NCBI RefSeq assembly: GCF_014208105.1
Contig: NZ_JACHMQ010000001.1
Span: forward strand, 4,898,001-4,962,000
DNA: 64,000 nucleotides
Reading direction: 5' to 3'
Source: Actinomadura coerulea
GTDB lineage: Bacteria; Actinomycetota; Actinomycetes; Streptosporangiales; Streptosporangiaceae
Positions 45,137 through 53,594 of the stretch are shown here, piece after piece. Positions within the stretch are counted from its first letter, which is position 1; each line of letters starts with the position of its first letter. Below the pieces are notes generated by a model. That model made no database searches. It was given only the letters and a program-made list of their open reading frames with translations, and was not told the origin of the DNA. Both the position numbers and the translations under genes were made by a program.

Positions 45137-45517
45137 TCACTCCTGGCCGGGCTGCGTCCCGGCGGGTTCGGAGCGGAGCACGCGCAGGTGGCCGCGGCGG
45201 CCGACCTCGGTGCCCTGGCCGACCGGCTCGTGGCCGGGCCCGGGAGCGGGCCTCGCGGCCTCGCGGACCGCGTCGGCGAGGGCCTCCAGGTCGTCGGCGC
45301 TGGGCTCGGACTCCTCCTCGACGGGGAGCCGCACCAGCTCCCACCCCATGGGGGCGGTGAGCCGTTCGGAATGCTCGGCGCACAGGTCGTAGCAGTGCGG
45401 CTCGGCGTACGTTGCGAGCGGCCCCAGGACCGCGGTGGAGTCGCGGTAGACGTACGTGAGCGTGAACACTGCGGGCGCCTTGCAGGCGGTGCGGGAGCAA
45501 GTGCGGACGGGGCTCAC
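45137..45517 (-). CDS. DUF3499-family protein
   Basis: This 126-residue protein begins VSPVRTCSRTACKAPAVFTL and continues YVYRDSTAVLGPLATYAEPH CYDLCAEHSERLTAPMGWELV. The pairs CSRTAC and CYDLC with a following His form a probable zinc site. It is a conserved actinobacterial protein of unknown role, always near manB and the zincin-like gene. GTG at 45517 is the family start. The last 45 residues are variable and charged. Confidence 0.85.
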   Translation of the reverse strand: MSPVRTCSRTACKAPAVFTLTYVYRDSTAVLGPLATYAEPHCYDLCAEHSERLTAPMGWELVRLPVEEESEPSADDLEALADAVREAARPAPGPGHEPVGQGTEVGRRGHLRVLRSEPAGTQPGQE

Positions 45518-45690
45518 GATGGCTGACCGTACCTCCCCCCACCCGGCTCCGCCACCACCCCGGCGCACGTGTCGCCGTTACCGGGCGATTTCCTTGGTAA
45601 CAACTACAATCCGTGAGGACCTCCTTCGCGGAGCGTGCAGGATCGGGCCGTGCGTGAGGGCCGCCACGCGAGCGGAGGTACGCTTGGGGC

Positions 45691-46119
45691 GTGCGATCCC
45701 GTGTGGCAGGCGTACGGCGCCGCGATCGGCACGGTCGTGGCCTCCGTGGTCCTCTGACGCCCCCGCAGGCGCCCATCTCACGTACCCGCTCGGAACGGTT
45801 CGCCGACCTCGTCGACGACGAGGTCCGGCGGCTGGGCGCGCGCTGGGGCCGCGAACTGGCCCGGGTGGAGTTCGCGGTCGAGGAGGTGCCGGGGGCCGAT
45901 CCGCTGTTCGACGGGCCCGTCCTGCTCGGCCAGACCCTCCCCGGAAGCGGCGACCTGCCGGTGCGCATCGTCGTCTACCGCCGCCCCGTCGAGGCCCGCG
46001 CCGCCGGTGAGGCCGAACTCTCCCAGATGATCCGCGACCTGCTCGTCGAGGAGGTCGCCGACCTGCTCGGCCTCTCCCCCGAGTCCGTCGACCCCAGCTA
46101 CGACACTCCCGACGACTAG
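45691..46119 (+). CDS. metallopeptidase-fold (zincin-like) protein lacking HExxH
   Basis: This 142-residue protein matches the actinobacterial metallopeptidase-like family: RSERFADLVDDEVRRLGARWGREL, VEFAVEEVPGADP, VRIVVYRRPVEARA. Where true members have the zinc helix HExxHxxG, this one reads IRDLLVEEVADLLGLSPESVD: both His are replaced, so zinc catalysis is unlikely. Mycobacterial homologues, as I remember them, also lack the motif. Start GTG at 45691 with GGAGG about 12 bases upstream. It diverges from DUF3499. Confidence 0.85.
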   Translation: MRSRVAGVRRRDRHGRGLRGPLTPPQAPISRTRSERFADLVDDEVRRLGARWGRELARVEFAVEEVPGADPLFDGPVLLGQTLPGSGDLPVRIVVYRRPVEARAAGEAELSQMIRDLLVEEVADLLGLSPESVDPSYDTPDD

Positions 46120-46131
46120 CTGTGTTTCACA

Positions 46132-46151
46132 GTCCCGGCCCACTTCGGGAC
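46132..46151. terminator. small hairpin between convergent genes
   Basis: GTCCCG and CGGGAC pair around an 8-base GC-rich loop in the 50-bp gap between the zincin-like gene and DUF5719. It is weak and without T-run. Confidence 0.35.
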
Positions 46152-46169
46152 AGGCCCTAGCGTCGGGGA

Positions 46170-47612
46170 TCAGTTCGGGGTCAGGGCGGTCTGGGAGTCG
46201 GCGGTGGCCGGGAGGCGCAGGGCCGTGGGCGCCGGGACGATCGGCAGCACGGTGAACAGGTGGTCGCCGCCCTTGCCGGTGGCGAGCATGCGGGACGCGT
46301 AGACGGGGGCGGACCCGGGCCTCGGCGTGATCACGACGCCGAAGGAGGCGTCCGCGCCGCCGCCGGGGGCGGCGAGCCCGGTCTCCACCGTCCGCCCCGC
46401 GGGGATCTCGACCTGCCGGGGAGAGCCCGCGCCCTGCCCGTTCATGGTCGTGACCTGGACGCTCGCCGCGCCGGACGGGGCGGTCAGGGAGAGGGACGAG
46501 TCGAAGCGGTTGTCGGCGACGACGCCGGGCGCCGACGCGCCGAGCGGCGGCGTGGCGGTGCCGTAGGCGACGTCCGCGCCGCGGTCGGCGGCGAACCCCG
46601 CCAGGATCGGGCGGTCGGCGACGAGCCGGACGGCGGCGGCCCTGCCGGACAGGGCGCCGTCGAGGGGGACGGAGGTCACGGTCTTGCCGGGGGCGTCCAG
46701 GACGTCCTGGCCCTGCGGGGCGAACGCGCCGGCCGAGGTGATCACCTGGACCCTGATCCGGGCGTCGGCCTCGCCGGGGACCGCGACCAGCAGCCGGCGC
46801 CCGCCGGAGCCGCCCGGCACGCCGGGGACGAGGGCGGAGGCCGCGGGCGCGGCGGACCGCGGCAGCCACTCGACGCCCTTCTTCTTCCCGATCCGGACGC
46901 GCAGGGACGCGGCGACGCGGCCGCTGGTGGTGTGCACGCGCAGGGCGAGGTCGGCGGCGGTCTTCACGATGTCGCCGAGCCCTTCGGGCGACCCGCCGAT
47001 CTTCACGACGCGGGTGGTGTAGGGCTCGACGGGCGTGCCGCGCCCCTCGGTGGTGTCGAGGGGGCCCTCGCCGGACAGGGCGGAGATGTCGACGGACGCG
47101 GGCTGCGCGTCGACGTTGGTCAGGTAGAGGTCGAGCCGGTCGGCGGCGACCGGCCCGGGGCCCATGAACCACAGGTCGGTGCCGGGAGCGGCGCAGCGGA
47201 CGCCGGCGAGGCCGCGGTCGTCGCCGCCGTCCTCGTAGGTGGTCTGCTCCGCCTCCAGCCCGCCGGCGATGGGCCCGGTGGCGCGCAGGGTGTAGGAGTC
47301 CTCGCCCGGCTCGGCGTCCTTGCTCCAGCCCTGGCCGGGCGACGTCATGGACCCGAGCGGAGATCCGCCCTTCGTCGGGGTGAGGTCGACGCGGCCGCCG
47401 CCGTCCTTCCGGGCGAGGGACTGGACGGCGAGGCGGCCGCCCTCGTGTCCGGGGCAGACGGCCACGGCGTGCGTGACCGCCGCGTCGCGGCCCTTCTCGG
47501 ACGCCTCGCCCGGACGGGAGAACGTCGCGGCGCCGTAGAGGGCGGCGACGGCGACGAGCATGAGGGCGGCGGTGGCGTAGCGCATGCCGAGAAGCCGCAG
47601 GACCTTGTCCAT
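46170..47612 (-). CDS. DUF5719-family membrane-anchored protein
   Basis: This 480-residue protein has a membrane segment at about residues 13-31 (ATAALMLVAVAALYGAATF) and a large extracytoplasmic beta-rich domain. Text such as VCPGHEGGRLAVQSL, LWFMGPGPVAADRLDLYLTN and PILAGFAADRGADVAYG is typical of DUF5719 proteins located after the giant GT2. Its ATG overlaps the stop of the glycosyltransferase (TGATG), so it probably works with it in surface polysaccharide formation. Function is not established. Confidence 0.85.
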   Translation of the reverse strand: MDKVLRLLGMRYATAALMLVAVAALYGAATFSRPGEASEKGRDAAVTHAVAVCPGHEGGRLAVQSLARKDGGGRVDLTPTKGGSPLGSMTSPGQGWSKDAEPGEDSYTLRATGPIAGGLEAEQTTYEDGGDDRGLAGVRCAAPGTDLWFMGPGPVAADRLDLYLTNVDAQPASVDISALSGEGPLDTTEGRGTPVEPYTTRVVKIGGSPEGLGDIVKTAADLALRVHTTSGRVAASLRVRIGKKKGVEWLPRSAAPAASALVPGVPGGSGGRRLLVAVPGEADARIRVQVITSAGAFAPQGQDVLDAPGKTVTSVPLDGALSGRAAAVRLVADRPILAGFAADRGADVAYGTATPPLGASAPGVVADNRFDSSLSLTAPSGAASVQVTTMNGQGAGSPRQVEIPAGRTVETGLAAPGGGADASFGVVITPRPGSAPVYASRMLATGKGGDHLFTVLPIVPAPTALRLPATADSQTALTPN

Positions 47613-50600
47613 CAGGACACCTCCTCCGGGCTGGGCTCGCCCGTGCCGGTCTCCCGCGCGTGCTCCAGTGCCGCGGAGGACTCCGGCGGCTCCGCGGTCG
47701 CGGCGGGCGGCAGTGCGCGCTGGACGCGGGCTCGGGGCGCGCGGCGCCGTCCGCGCCGTCCGCGGCGGCGTTCCCGTTCACCGGCGAGTGTCAGCGTGTC
47801 GGTCTGCGCGCCCGGCAGCGCCAGGACGGCCACCAGCAGGACGGCGACCCCCTGGATGACGACCCAGATGTGCCGCGTCGTCATCGAACGGGCCAGTTCG
47901 AACTCGCCTCCCGTGGTGGGGATGACGTATCCCTGCGCCCAGCCGTCCACCGTCCGTGCCTTGAGGTCGTGGCCGTTCAGCGCGGCCCGCCACCCACCGT
48001 CGGCTGGCTCGGCCAGGAGAAGCGTGCGCGGGCCAGTGCCCGGCGGGATTCGCACGCGGGCGTTGACACGTCCGGCAGGCAGAGGCGTGACGGTCGAGCC
48101 TTGCAGAAGCATCATTCGCGCAGACGTCGCCTGGAGCCGCCACACGGCGAACGTGCCGGTGCGGCTGAGGCGCGTCAGTTCGGGCGACGCGTCCAGAACC
48201 TTGGTGAGCGGATCCTGCGCGGGGTGCGGCACCAGCAGGTACTGGACGCCCATCCGGGTCAGCGCGGGCCCGTCGTCGCCCTCCCGGCCTGCGGCCAGAC
48301 CGGCGACGAGGTCGTCCATGCGGTCGTCGGCTCGGCCCTTCACGGTGACCTCCGCTTCCCCCAGATGGGGCCGCGTGCCCCTGAGCACCGTGTAGGAGAC
48401 CCGTCCGGTGGGTTCCCGGTGCAGGACGAGGGTCCTGACTCCGCCGGTGCCCTGGACGAACTGGGGGACCGTGTCGGGGTCGACCCTCCCGAGCGGGCCG
48501 CCCGCGCCGCCCGCCACCCAGAACGCGGCCGCGAGAACGGGGGCCGTGAGCGCGGCGACCAGCACCGCCGCCCCGCCCGCCTTGTAGATCAGGTGGCTGC
48601 CGGCGAGGACCTCGGTGGCGCGCTGGACGGCGGCGGTGGCGGCGAGCAGCACCCCGGCGCCCGCGAACAGCAGCGCCAGACCGGGCCACACCGGCGCCTC
48701 GTCCGCCCCCTTGGTGACGGTGGCGGCGCTGCTCAGCACCGCGACGAGCAGCCCGAAGACCGCCAGCAGCCAGCCGGCGAGCACATGGCCCCGGCGGCCG
48801 CGGAGCGGCAGCGCGCAGACGGCGACCGCGAGCAGCCCGGCGAGCGCCCACCGCGCGGGTGTGCCCGGCCCGCCCGGGTCGAGCGCCAGCAGGTCGGCCG
48901 GGGCGGCGGGGGCGAACCGCCGGTGCAGGCCCGCCTCCGTCAGGAAGCGGGACGGGTGGAGCAGCAGGCCCGCCGTCCACGGCAGCGTCAGCAGCGGCGG
49001 GACGCCGAGCGCGATGGCCAGGCCGCGGCGGCCCTGGCGCCCCGGCCGGTCCAGCAGCGCCCAGACCATCCCGGCGGCCAGCAGGGCGGTCGGCCAGATC
49101 AGCGGGACGAAGGACATCGCGACGGCGAGCAGGAGCGCGACCGCCCAGGCGGCCCTGCCCGCGCGCTTGCGGCGCGTCCGGGCGTCCAGCCCGGCGGCCC
49201 GCGACCGGGGGAAGCCGTAGAAGCGGGCCGCGTGCACGGCGATCAGCGGCAGCAGGACGAGGACGGCGCAGGTCCCGATCCGCCCGCCCGCGACGGCGCC
49301 GGTCGCGGCGGGAAGCAGCGCGTACACGGCGGCGAACCAGGCGCGGACGGCCGACACCGGGACGCGGCGGCCGGACGCGCGGGCGCGCCGTCCCGTCCGC
49401 GGCGCCTCCACCACCAGCAGCCGCGACGCGCGGTAGGCGGCGAGCCCGGCCAGCGGGACGCTGCCGAGCAGCAGGAACGACACGGCCAGCCAGGGCTTGC
49501 CGAACGCGGCGGTGGACAGCACGGCGAGGACCCCGACGTACGGGGGGCTGCCCGCGTCGGTGCCGAGCCCGACCGGATGCCACCCGGACAGGTACTGCGC
49601 CCACAGGTCGCTCGCGCCGCCCCACGCGGGGACGAGCGCGCCGCCGCCGAGCCGCCCGGCGGCGGTCGGCAGGGAGCGTTCGGCGGCGGCCGCGACGGCG
49701 GTCAGGCCGAGCGCGAGCAGCACGCCGGGACGGGCGAGGAAGCGGCGGATCGGGCCGGGCTCGTCGGCCGTGAGGTCGTCGTCCCTGTCCTCGCGTTCGC
49801 GCTCGTGGGCGGCGAAGTACTCCGAGACCGCCTCGCCGGCCCGGCGCAGCACGACCCAGCGCGTCAGGAACCGCCGGACGCTGCGCCGCGCCCGCGTGCG
49901 GCCCTCGGCGCGGGCGGCCCGCGCCCGCCGGAGCCGCCCGGGCGAGCGCAGCACGTCGCCGAGGGCGCGCAGCTCCTCGCGCGCCATGCCCGGCCGTTTG
50001 GTCGCCACCAGGACGAGGGCGTGCGCGAGCGACGCCCACACGTTGCGGACGAGGGTCCGCGCCATCGCCCCGAGCGGCTGGTTCGCGAGCAGCGTGAGCA
50101 GCGCGTTGCGCCGGTCGCGGCGGGCGGGGTGCTCGGCGGTCATGCCGATGCCGCGGAGCCCGCGGCGGGACGCCTCCGCGTGGTAGACGACGGCGTCGCT
50201 CGCGGTGACCACCCGGTACCCGGCGGCGTGGACCCGCCAGCAGAAGTCCAGGTCGTCGCGGAAGATGCCGTACTCGACGTCGAAGCCGCCCAGCCTCTCC
50301 CACACGTCGCGGCGGACCAGCATCCCCGCGCTGCCGACCGACAGGACGTCCCGGACGCCGTCGTGCTGGCCCTGGTCGAACTCGCGCCGGTCAAGGCCGG
50401 TGTGGCGGCGCCCGGCGGCGTCGACGGTGACGCCGAGCTCGCGCAGGACGCGCCGGTCGTCCCAGTCGCGGACCTTGGGGCCGAGCACCGCCACGTTGGG
50501 GTCGGCGTCGGCCGTCCGCAGCAGCCGGTCGAGCGCCTCGCGGTCGGGCGCGCAGTCGTCGTGCAGCAGCCAGATCCACTCGGTGCGGGGCTTGCGGGCC

Positions 50601-51061
50601 CCCTGGGCCTGGTCGGCGTGGTGGGCGGGGGCGGACTCGTCCTCCGGGACGGGCGCGGTCGCGGCGTCCTGCCGCAGCGCCTCGGCGATGGCCTCGCCGT
50701 AGCCGGTGGTGCGGGGCAGCGTGAGGACCGCGTCCTCCCCGACGACCTCCGCGAGGACGGCGGGGCCGCGGTCGGCGCTTCCGGTGTCGACGGTCACGAG
50801 GCGCTGCACCGGGCGCGACTGCGTCAGCAGCGCCTTCAGCGCCTCCGGGAGCCACCGCGCGCCGTCGTGCGCGACGAGGACGGCGGTGACGACATGGCGA
50901 TCGAGGGTGGGGGCCAAGGGTGGCTCGATCTGTGGGGCGGACGGTGTCGGTGCCGGCCGGACGGGCGGTGCGCGGCGGGCGCGCGGTGCCGTACGGACAG
51001 CAGCCGTGCCGGCCCTGGGGCCGGCACGGCTGATAACTGTACGCGTGGCCGCGCCGGGCAC
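47612..51061 (-). CDS. giant membrane family-2 glycosyltransferase
   Basis: This is a protein of up to 1149 residues. An N-terminal GT2 domain (about 55-330) shows VTAVLVAHDGARWLPEALKA, the acidic motif IWLLHDDCAPDREALDRLL, VLGPKVRDWDD, and SVGSAGMLVRRDVWERLGGF then IFRDDLDFCWRVHAAGYRV. About 12 membrane helices and a periplasmic C-terminal domain follow (from about 480), with the last helix VVIQGVAVLLVAVLALPG. It resembles actinobacterial polysaccharide GTs encoded between whiB and DUF5719. The start is unsure: GTG 51061 contains a strong hairpin in codons 10-21, and TTG about 50927 just before the GT2 domain is an alternative. Confidence 0.9.
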   Translation of the reverse strand: MPGAATRTVISRAGPRAGTAAVRTAPRARRAPPVRPAPTPSAPQIEPPLAPTLDRHVVTAVLVAHDGARWLPEALKALLTQSRPVQRLVTVDTGSADRGPAVLAEVVGEDAVLTLPRTTGYGEAIAEALRQDAATAPVPEDESAPAHHADQAQGARKPRTEWIWLLHDDCAPDREALDRLLRTADADPNVAVLGPKVRDWDDRRVLRELGVTVDAAGRRHTGLDRREFDQGQHDGVRDVLSVGSAGMLVRRDVWERLGGFDVEYGIFRDDLDFCWRVHAAGYRVVTASDAVVYHAEASRRGLRGIGMTAEHPARRDRRNALLTLLANQPLGAMARTLVRNVWASLAHALVLVATKRPGMAREELRALGDVLRSPGRLRRARAARAEGRTRARRSVRRFLTRWVVLRRAGEAVSEYFAAHEREREDRDDDLTADEPGPIRRFLARPGVLLALGLTAVAAAAERSLPTAAGRLGGGALVPAWGGASDLWAQYLSGWHPVGLGTDAGSPPYVGVLAVLSTAAFGKPWLAVSFLLLGSVPLAGLAAYRASRLLVVEAPRTGRRARASGRRVPVSAVRAWFAAVYALLPAATGAVAGGRIGTCAVLVLLPLIAVHAARFYGFPRSRAAGLDARTRRKRAGRAAWAVALLLAVAMSFVPLIWPTALLAAGMVWALLDRPGRQGRRGLAIALGVPPLLTLPWTAGLLLHPSRFLTEAGLHRRFAPAAPADLLALDPGGPGTPARWALAGLLAVAVCALPLRGRRGHVLAGWLLAVFGLLVAVLSSAATVTKGADEAPVWPGLALLFAGAGVLLAATAAVQRATEVLAGSHLIYKAGGAAVLVAALTAPVLAAAFWVAGGAGGPLGRVDPDTVPQFVQGTGGVRTLVLHREPTGRVSYTVLRGTRPHLGEAEVTVKGRADDRMDDLVAGLAAGREGDDGPALTRMGVQYLLVPHPAQDPLTKVLDASPELTRLSRTGTFAVWRLQATSARMMLLQGSTVTPLPAGRVNARVRIPPGTGPRTLLLAEPADGGWRAALNGHDLKARTVDGWAQGYVIPTTGGEFELARSMTTRHIWVVIQGVAVLLVAVLALPGAQTDTLTLAGERERRRGRRGRRRAPRARVQRALPPAATAEPPESSAALEHARETGTGEPSPEEVS
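51001..51032. terminator. 14-bp hairpin between whiB and the glycosyltransferase domain
   Basis: CAGCCGTGCCGGCC pairs perfectly with GGCCGGCACGGCTG around a 4-base loop CTGG. It lies 67-98 bp after the whiB stop in the direction of whiB transcription. It has no T-run, and it falls inside the longest reading of the glycosyltransferase gene. Termination of whiB or attenuation of the glycosyltransferase is likely. Confidence 0.65.
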
Positions 51062-51098
51062 GCTCCGGATCCACCGATCCGGGGGCGCGGCCCGTGGG

Positions 51099-51362
51099 TC
51101 AGACGGCCTGCCGCTTCAGCTTCCGGCGTTCGCGCTCGGAGAGCCCTCCCCAGATGCCGAACCGCTCGTCGTGCTGCAGCGCGTACTCAAGGCACTCCGT
51201 ACGCACCTCGCATGCCCGGCACACCTTCTTGGCCTCGCGAGTGGAGCCGCCCTTCTCCGGAAAAAAAGCCTCCGGGTCCGTCTGCGCGCACAGGGCGCGC
51301 TCCTGCCAGCCCAACTCTTCGCCGTCTGTGCCGTGCGCCAGCGGGATGACCACCTCGCTCAC
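51099..51362 (-). CDS. whiB: WhiB-family iron-sulphur transcription factor
   Basis: This 87-residue protein has the four cluster ligands Cys25, Cys48, Cys51, Cys57 (RALCAQTD, VCRACEVRTEC) that hold a [4Fe-4S] centre, the WhiB turn GIWGGLSERE, and the basic end RRKLKRQAV. The length, sequence and position before cofD match WhiB itself, needed for sporulation septation in Streptomyces and acting with WhiA. Start GTG at 51362 follows GGGAGGTGC. Confidence 0.95.
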   Translation of the reverse strand: MSEVVIPLAHGTDGEELGWQERALCAQTDPEAFFPEKGGSTREAKKVCRACEVRTECLEYALQHDERFGIWGGLSERERRKLKRQAV

Positions 51363-51450
51363 AGCGCACCTCCCTGCCCGTGGAACCCCCTGGTCAATGC
51401 CCTCCCACGAGTTCCTTCCCCCGAGACGGCATTGAAACTACACCGACGAA

Positions 51451-51480
51451 ATTACACGCGTGTAGCAGTGGCCCCGTCAA
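51451..51480 (-). promoter_or_regulatory. whiB promoter with overlapping palindrome
   Basis: On the minus strand TTGACG (51480-51475), an 18-bp spacer and TGTAAT (51456-51451) make a good vegetative promoter 90-120 bp before the whiB start. The perfect palindrome TACACGCGTGTA (51453-51464) covers the -10. Its halves TTACAC and GTGTAG resemble BldD half-sites (TNACNC / GNGTNA) with a slightly different spacing. Confidence 0.55.
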
Positions 51481-51584
51481 GCCGGAAGACATTCCCGGGC
51501 GACATAGCGGGTTTTGCCGGGATGGGAATGTCGACCTTTGGATGAAGATCAGTTAATCGGGCGGTCACCGGCGGGGACGCGGCC

Positions 51585-52523
51585 TCACTGCGGGGGCGGG
51601 GGGCGGTTGTCCCGGTACCAGTCGCCGCCCTCCTGGTCGCCGCCGGCGGGCGGTGCGGGCTGGGTGCCCTGCGGGTCCTGGCCGGAGCCGCCGCTGCCGC
51701 CGTAGGCACGGGTCCACTCGCCCATGTCCTCCGGCTCGGCGGGGGGCTGGCCCTGCTGGCCGCCCTGGTAGCCGCCCTGGCCGTACTGCTGGTACTCCTG
51801 CGGCTGGCCGTACTGCTGCTCGTAGCCCTGCTGGCCGGGCTGGCCGTACTGCTGCTGCCCGTACTGCTGCTGCCCGTACCCCTGCGGGGCGGGCTGCTGC
51901 CCTTCGCCGGCCTGCTGCCCGTACTGCTGGTACTGCTGGTACTGCTGCTGGCCGTACTGCTGGTCGTAGCCCGGCTGGGCGGGCTGCTGCCCGTACTGCT
52001 GCTGGCCCGGCTGCCCCGGCTGGCCCTGCTGGTAGCCGAAGTCGGGGTAGCCGCCCTGCTGCTGCATCTGCGGCTGCGGACGGGGCGGCTGCATCCCCTT
52101 GAAGACGGTGAAGGCGAACCAGCCGCCGACGCCGACCACGGCCAGGTCGCCGGCGCCCACCAGGAAGGTCGTGAGCTTGGTCACCGCGCCCGCGTAGTCG
52201 GAGTCGGCGAGCATCCCGCTCAGCCACGAGATCACGCCGAACAGCCCGATGCCGCCGAGGACGCCGAGCGCCCCCATGGTGATCGTCCGGGCCTGCGGGG
52301 TCGGGGTCGCGCCCCAGGTCGTCAGCATGATCGCCAGGACGACGAGGCCGACCATGGCGACCTGGAGGAACGTCCCGTCGTTGGTCTGGCCGAGGGCGCG
52401 CAGCGTGAAGCTGCCCCCGCCGCCGAGAAGCGAGATGATGCCCGCGAGAAGGTGGACGCCCGCCGCGGCGAGCAGGACCCAGGCGGCCGGTTCGCGCAGG
52501 CGCTGGACGGCTTCCTTGTTCAC
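51585..52523 (-). CDS. four-helix membrane protein with Gln/Tyr/Gly-rich tail (DUF5336-like)
   Basis: This is a 312-residue protein. Residues 1-140 hold four membrane helices (for example AAWVLLAAAGVHLLAGIISL and DLAVVGVGGWFAFTVFKG). Residues about 150-270 are low complexity: repeated QQYGQ, QYQQY and GQQ units with regular Tyr, then an acidic, Trp-containing end (GGDWYRDNRPPPPQ). Actinobacterial 34-kDa-antigen-like proteins share the architecture; the tail is disordered and possibly exposed. GTG at 52523 has GGAGAT upstream. It diverges from fbiA. Confidence 0.8.
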   Translation of the reverse strand: MNKEAVQRLREPAAWVLLAAAGVHLLAGIISLLGGGGSFTLRALGQTNDGTFLQVAMVGLVVLAIMLTTWGATPTPQARTITMGALGVLGGIGLFGVISWLSGMLADSDYAGAVTKLTTFLVGAGDLAVVGVGGWFAFTVFKGMQPPRPQPQMQQQGGYPDFGYQQGQPGQPGQQQYGQQPAQPGYDQQYGQQQYQQYQQYGQQAGEGQQPAPQGYGQQQYGQQQYGQPGQQGYEQQYGQPQEYQQYGQGGYQGGQQGQPPAEPEDMGEWTRAYGGSGGSGQDPQGTQPAPPAGGDQEGGDWYRDNRPPPPQ

Positions 52524-52640
52524 GGTGGCATCTCCAGACTCGGGGCCGGGTGTTCTCCGATAGCAGGCAAAGCTTTGCATAGTGTCGCCCGGAGCGGCGA
52601 CCCCTCCGCTCTCCTCGGGGATCACCGTAGGGTTGACGTC

Positions 52641-53594
52641 ATGAAGATCGTGGCGTTGGCGGGCGGGATCGGCGGCGCCCGTTTCCTGCGCGGGCTCCTG
52701 GCGGCCGCCCCGGAGGCGGAGATCACCGTCATCGGCAACACCGGGGACGACATCTCCCTGTTCGGGCTGCGGGTCTGCCCCGACCTGGACACCGTGATGT
52801 ACACGCTCGGCGGCGGCATCAACGAGGAGCAGGGCTGGGGGCGGGCGGAGGAGACCTTCGCCGTCAAGGAGGAGCTGGCCGCCTACGGGGTGGGGCCGGG
52901 ATGGTTCGGGCTCGGCGACCGCGACTTCGCGACGCACATCGTCCGGACGCAGATGCTGGCGGCCGGCTACCGGCTGTCCGCGGTGACCGAGGCGCTGTGC
53001 GACCGGTGGCGGCCGGGGGTGCGGCTGCTGCCGATGACCGACGACCAGGTCGAGACGCACGTGGTGGTCGAGGACGAGCAGGGGCGGCGCGCGATCCACT
53101 TCCAGGAGTGGTGGGTGCGGATGCGCGCCTCTGTCCCGGCGCTGTCGATCGCCGCGGTGGGCGCCGCGGAGTCCGCGCCGGCGCCGGGCGTGCTGGCGGC
53201 GATCGAGGCGGCCGACGTGGTCCTGTTCCCGCCGTCCAATCCGGTGGTGAGCATCGGGACGATCCTGGCGGTCCCCGGCATCCGGGACGCGGTGGCGACC
53301 AAGACCGTGGTGGGCGTGTCGCCCATCGTCGGCGGTGCTCCCGTGCGCGGGATGGCCGACGCGTGCCTGACCGCGATCGGGGTGGAGACGTCGGCGCGCG
53401 CCGTCGCCGAGCACTACGGCCTCGGGCTGCTGGACGGCTGGCTCGTCGACGAGGCCGACGCGGACGTGCGGGTGGAGGGCATCGAGGTGCGGTCCCGGCC
53501 GCTGCTGATGCGCGACGCCGAGTCGACCGCCGCCATCGCGCGGGCGGCGCTGGACCTGGCGGTGGAGCTGAAGCGGGCGGGGGTCGCCGAATGA
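52641..53594 (+). CDS. fbiA: 2-phospho-L-lactate (or phosphoenolpyruvyl) transferase for F420
   Basis: This 317-residue enzyme (CofD/FbiA) joins the activated phospholactyl or phosphoenolpyruvyl group to Fo, making dehydro-F420-0 or F420-0. Signature text: MKIVALAGGIGGARFLRGLL, VIGNTGDDISLFGLRVCPDL, DTVMYTLGG, WFGLGDRDFATHIVRTQML, FPPSNPVVSIGTILAVPGIR. ATG at 52641 has a weak GGGTTG leader. It overlaps fbiB by 4 bp (ATGA). Confidence 0.96.
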   Translation: MKIVALAGGIGGARFLRGLLAAAPEAEITVIGNTGDDISLFGLRVCPDLDTVMYTLGGGINEEQGWGRAEETFAVKEELAAYGVGPGWFGLGDRDFATHIVRTQMLAAGYRLSAVTEALCDRWRPGVRLLPMTDDQVETHVVVEDEQGRRAIHFQEWWVRMRASVPALSIAAVGAAESAPAPGVLAAIEAADVVLFPPSNPVVSIGTILAVPGIRDAVATKTVVGVSPIVGGAPVRGMADACLTAIGVETSARAVAEHYGLGLLDGWLVDEADADVRVEGIEVRSRPLLMRDAESTAAIARAALDLAVELKRAGVAE

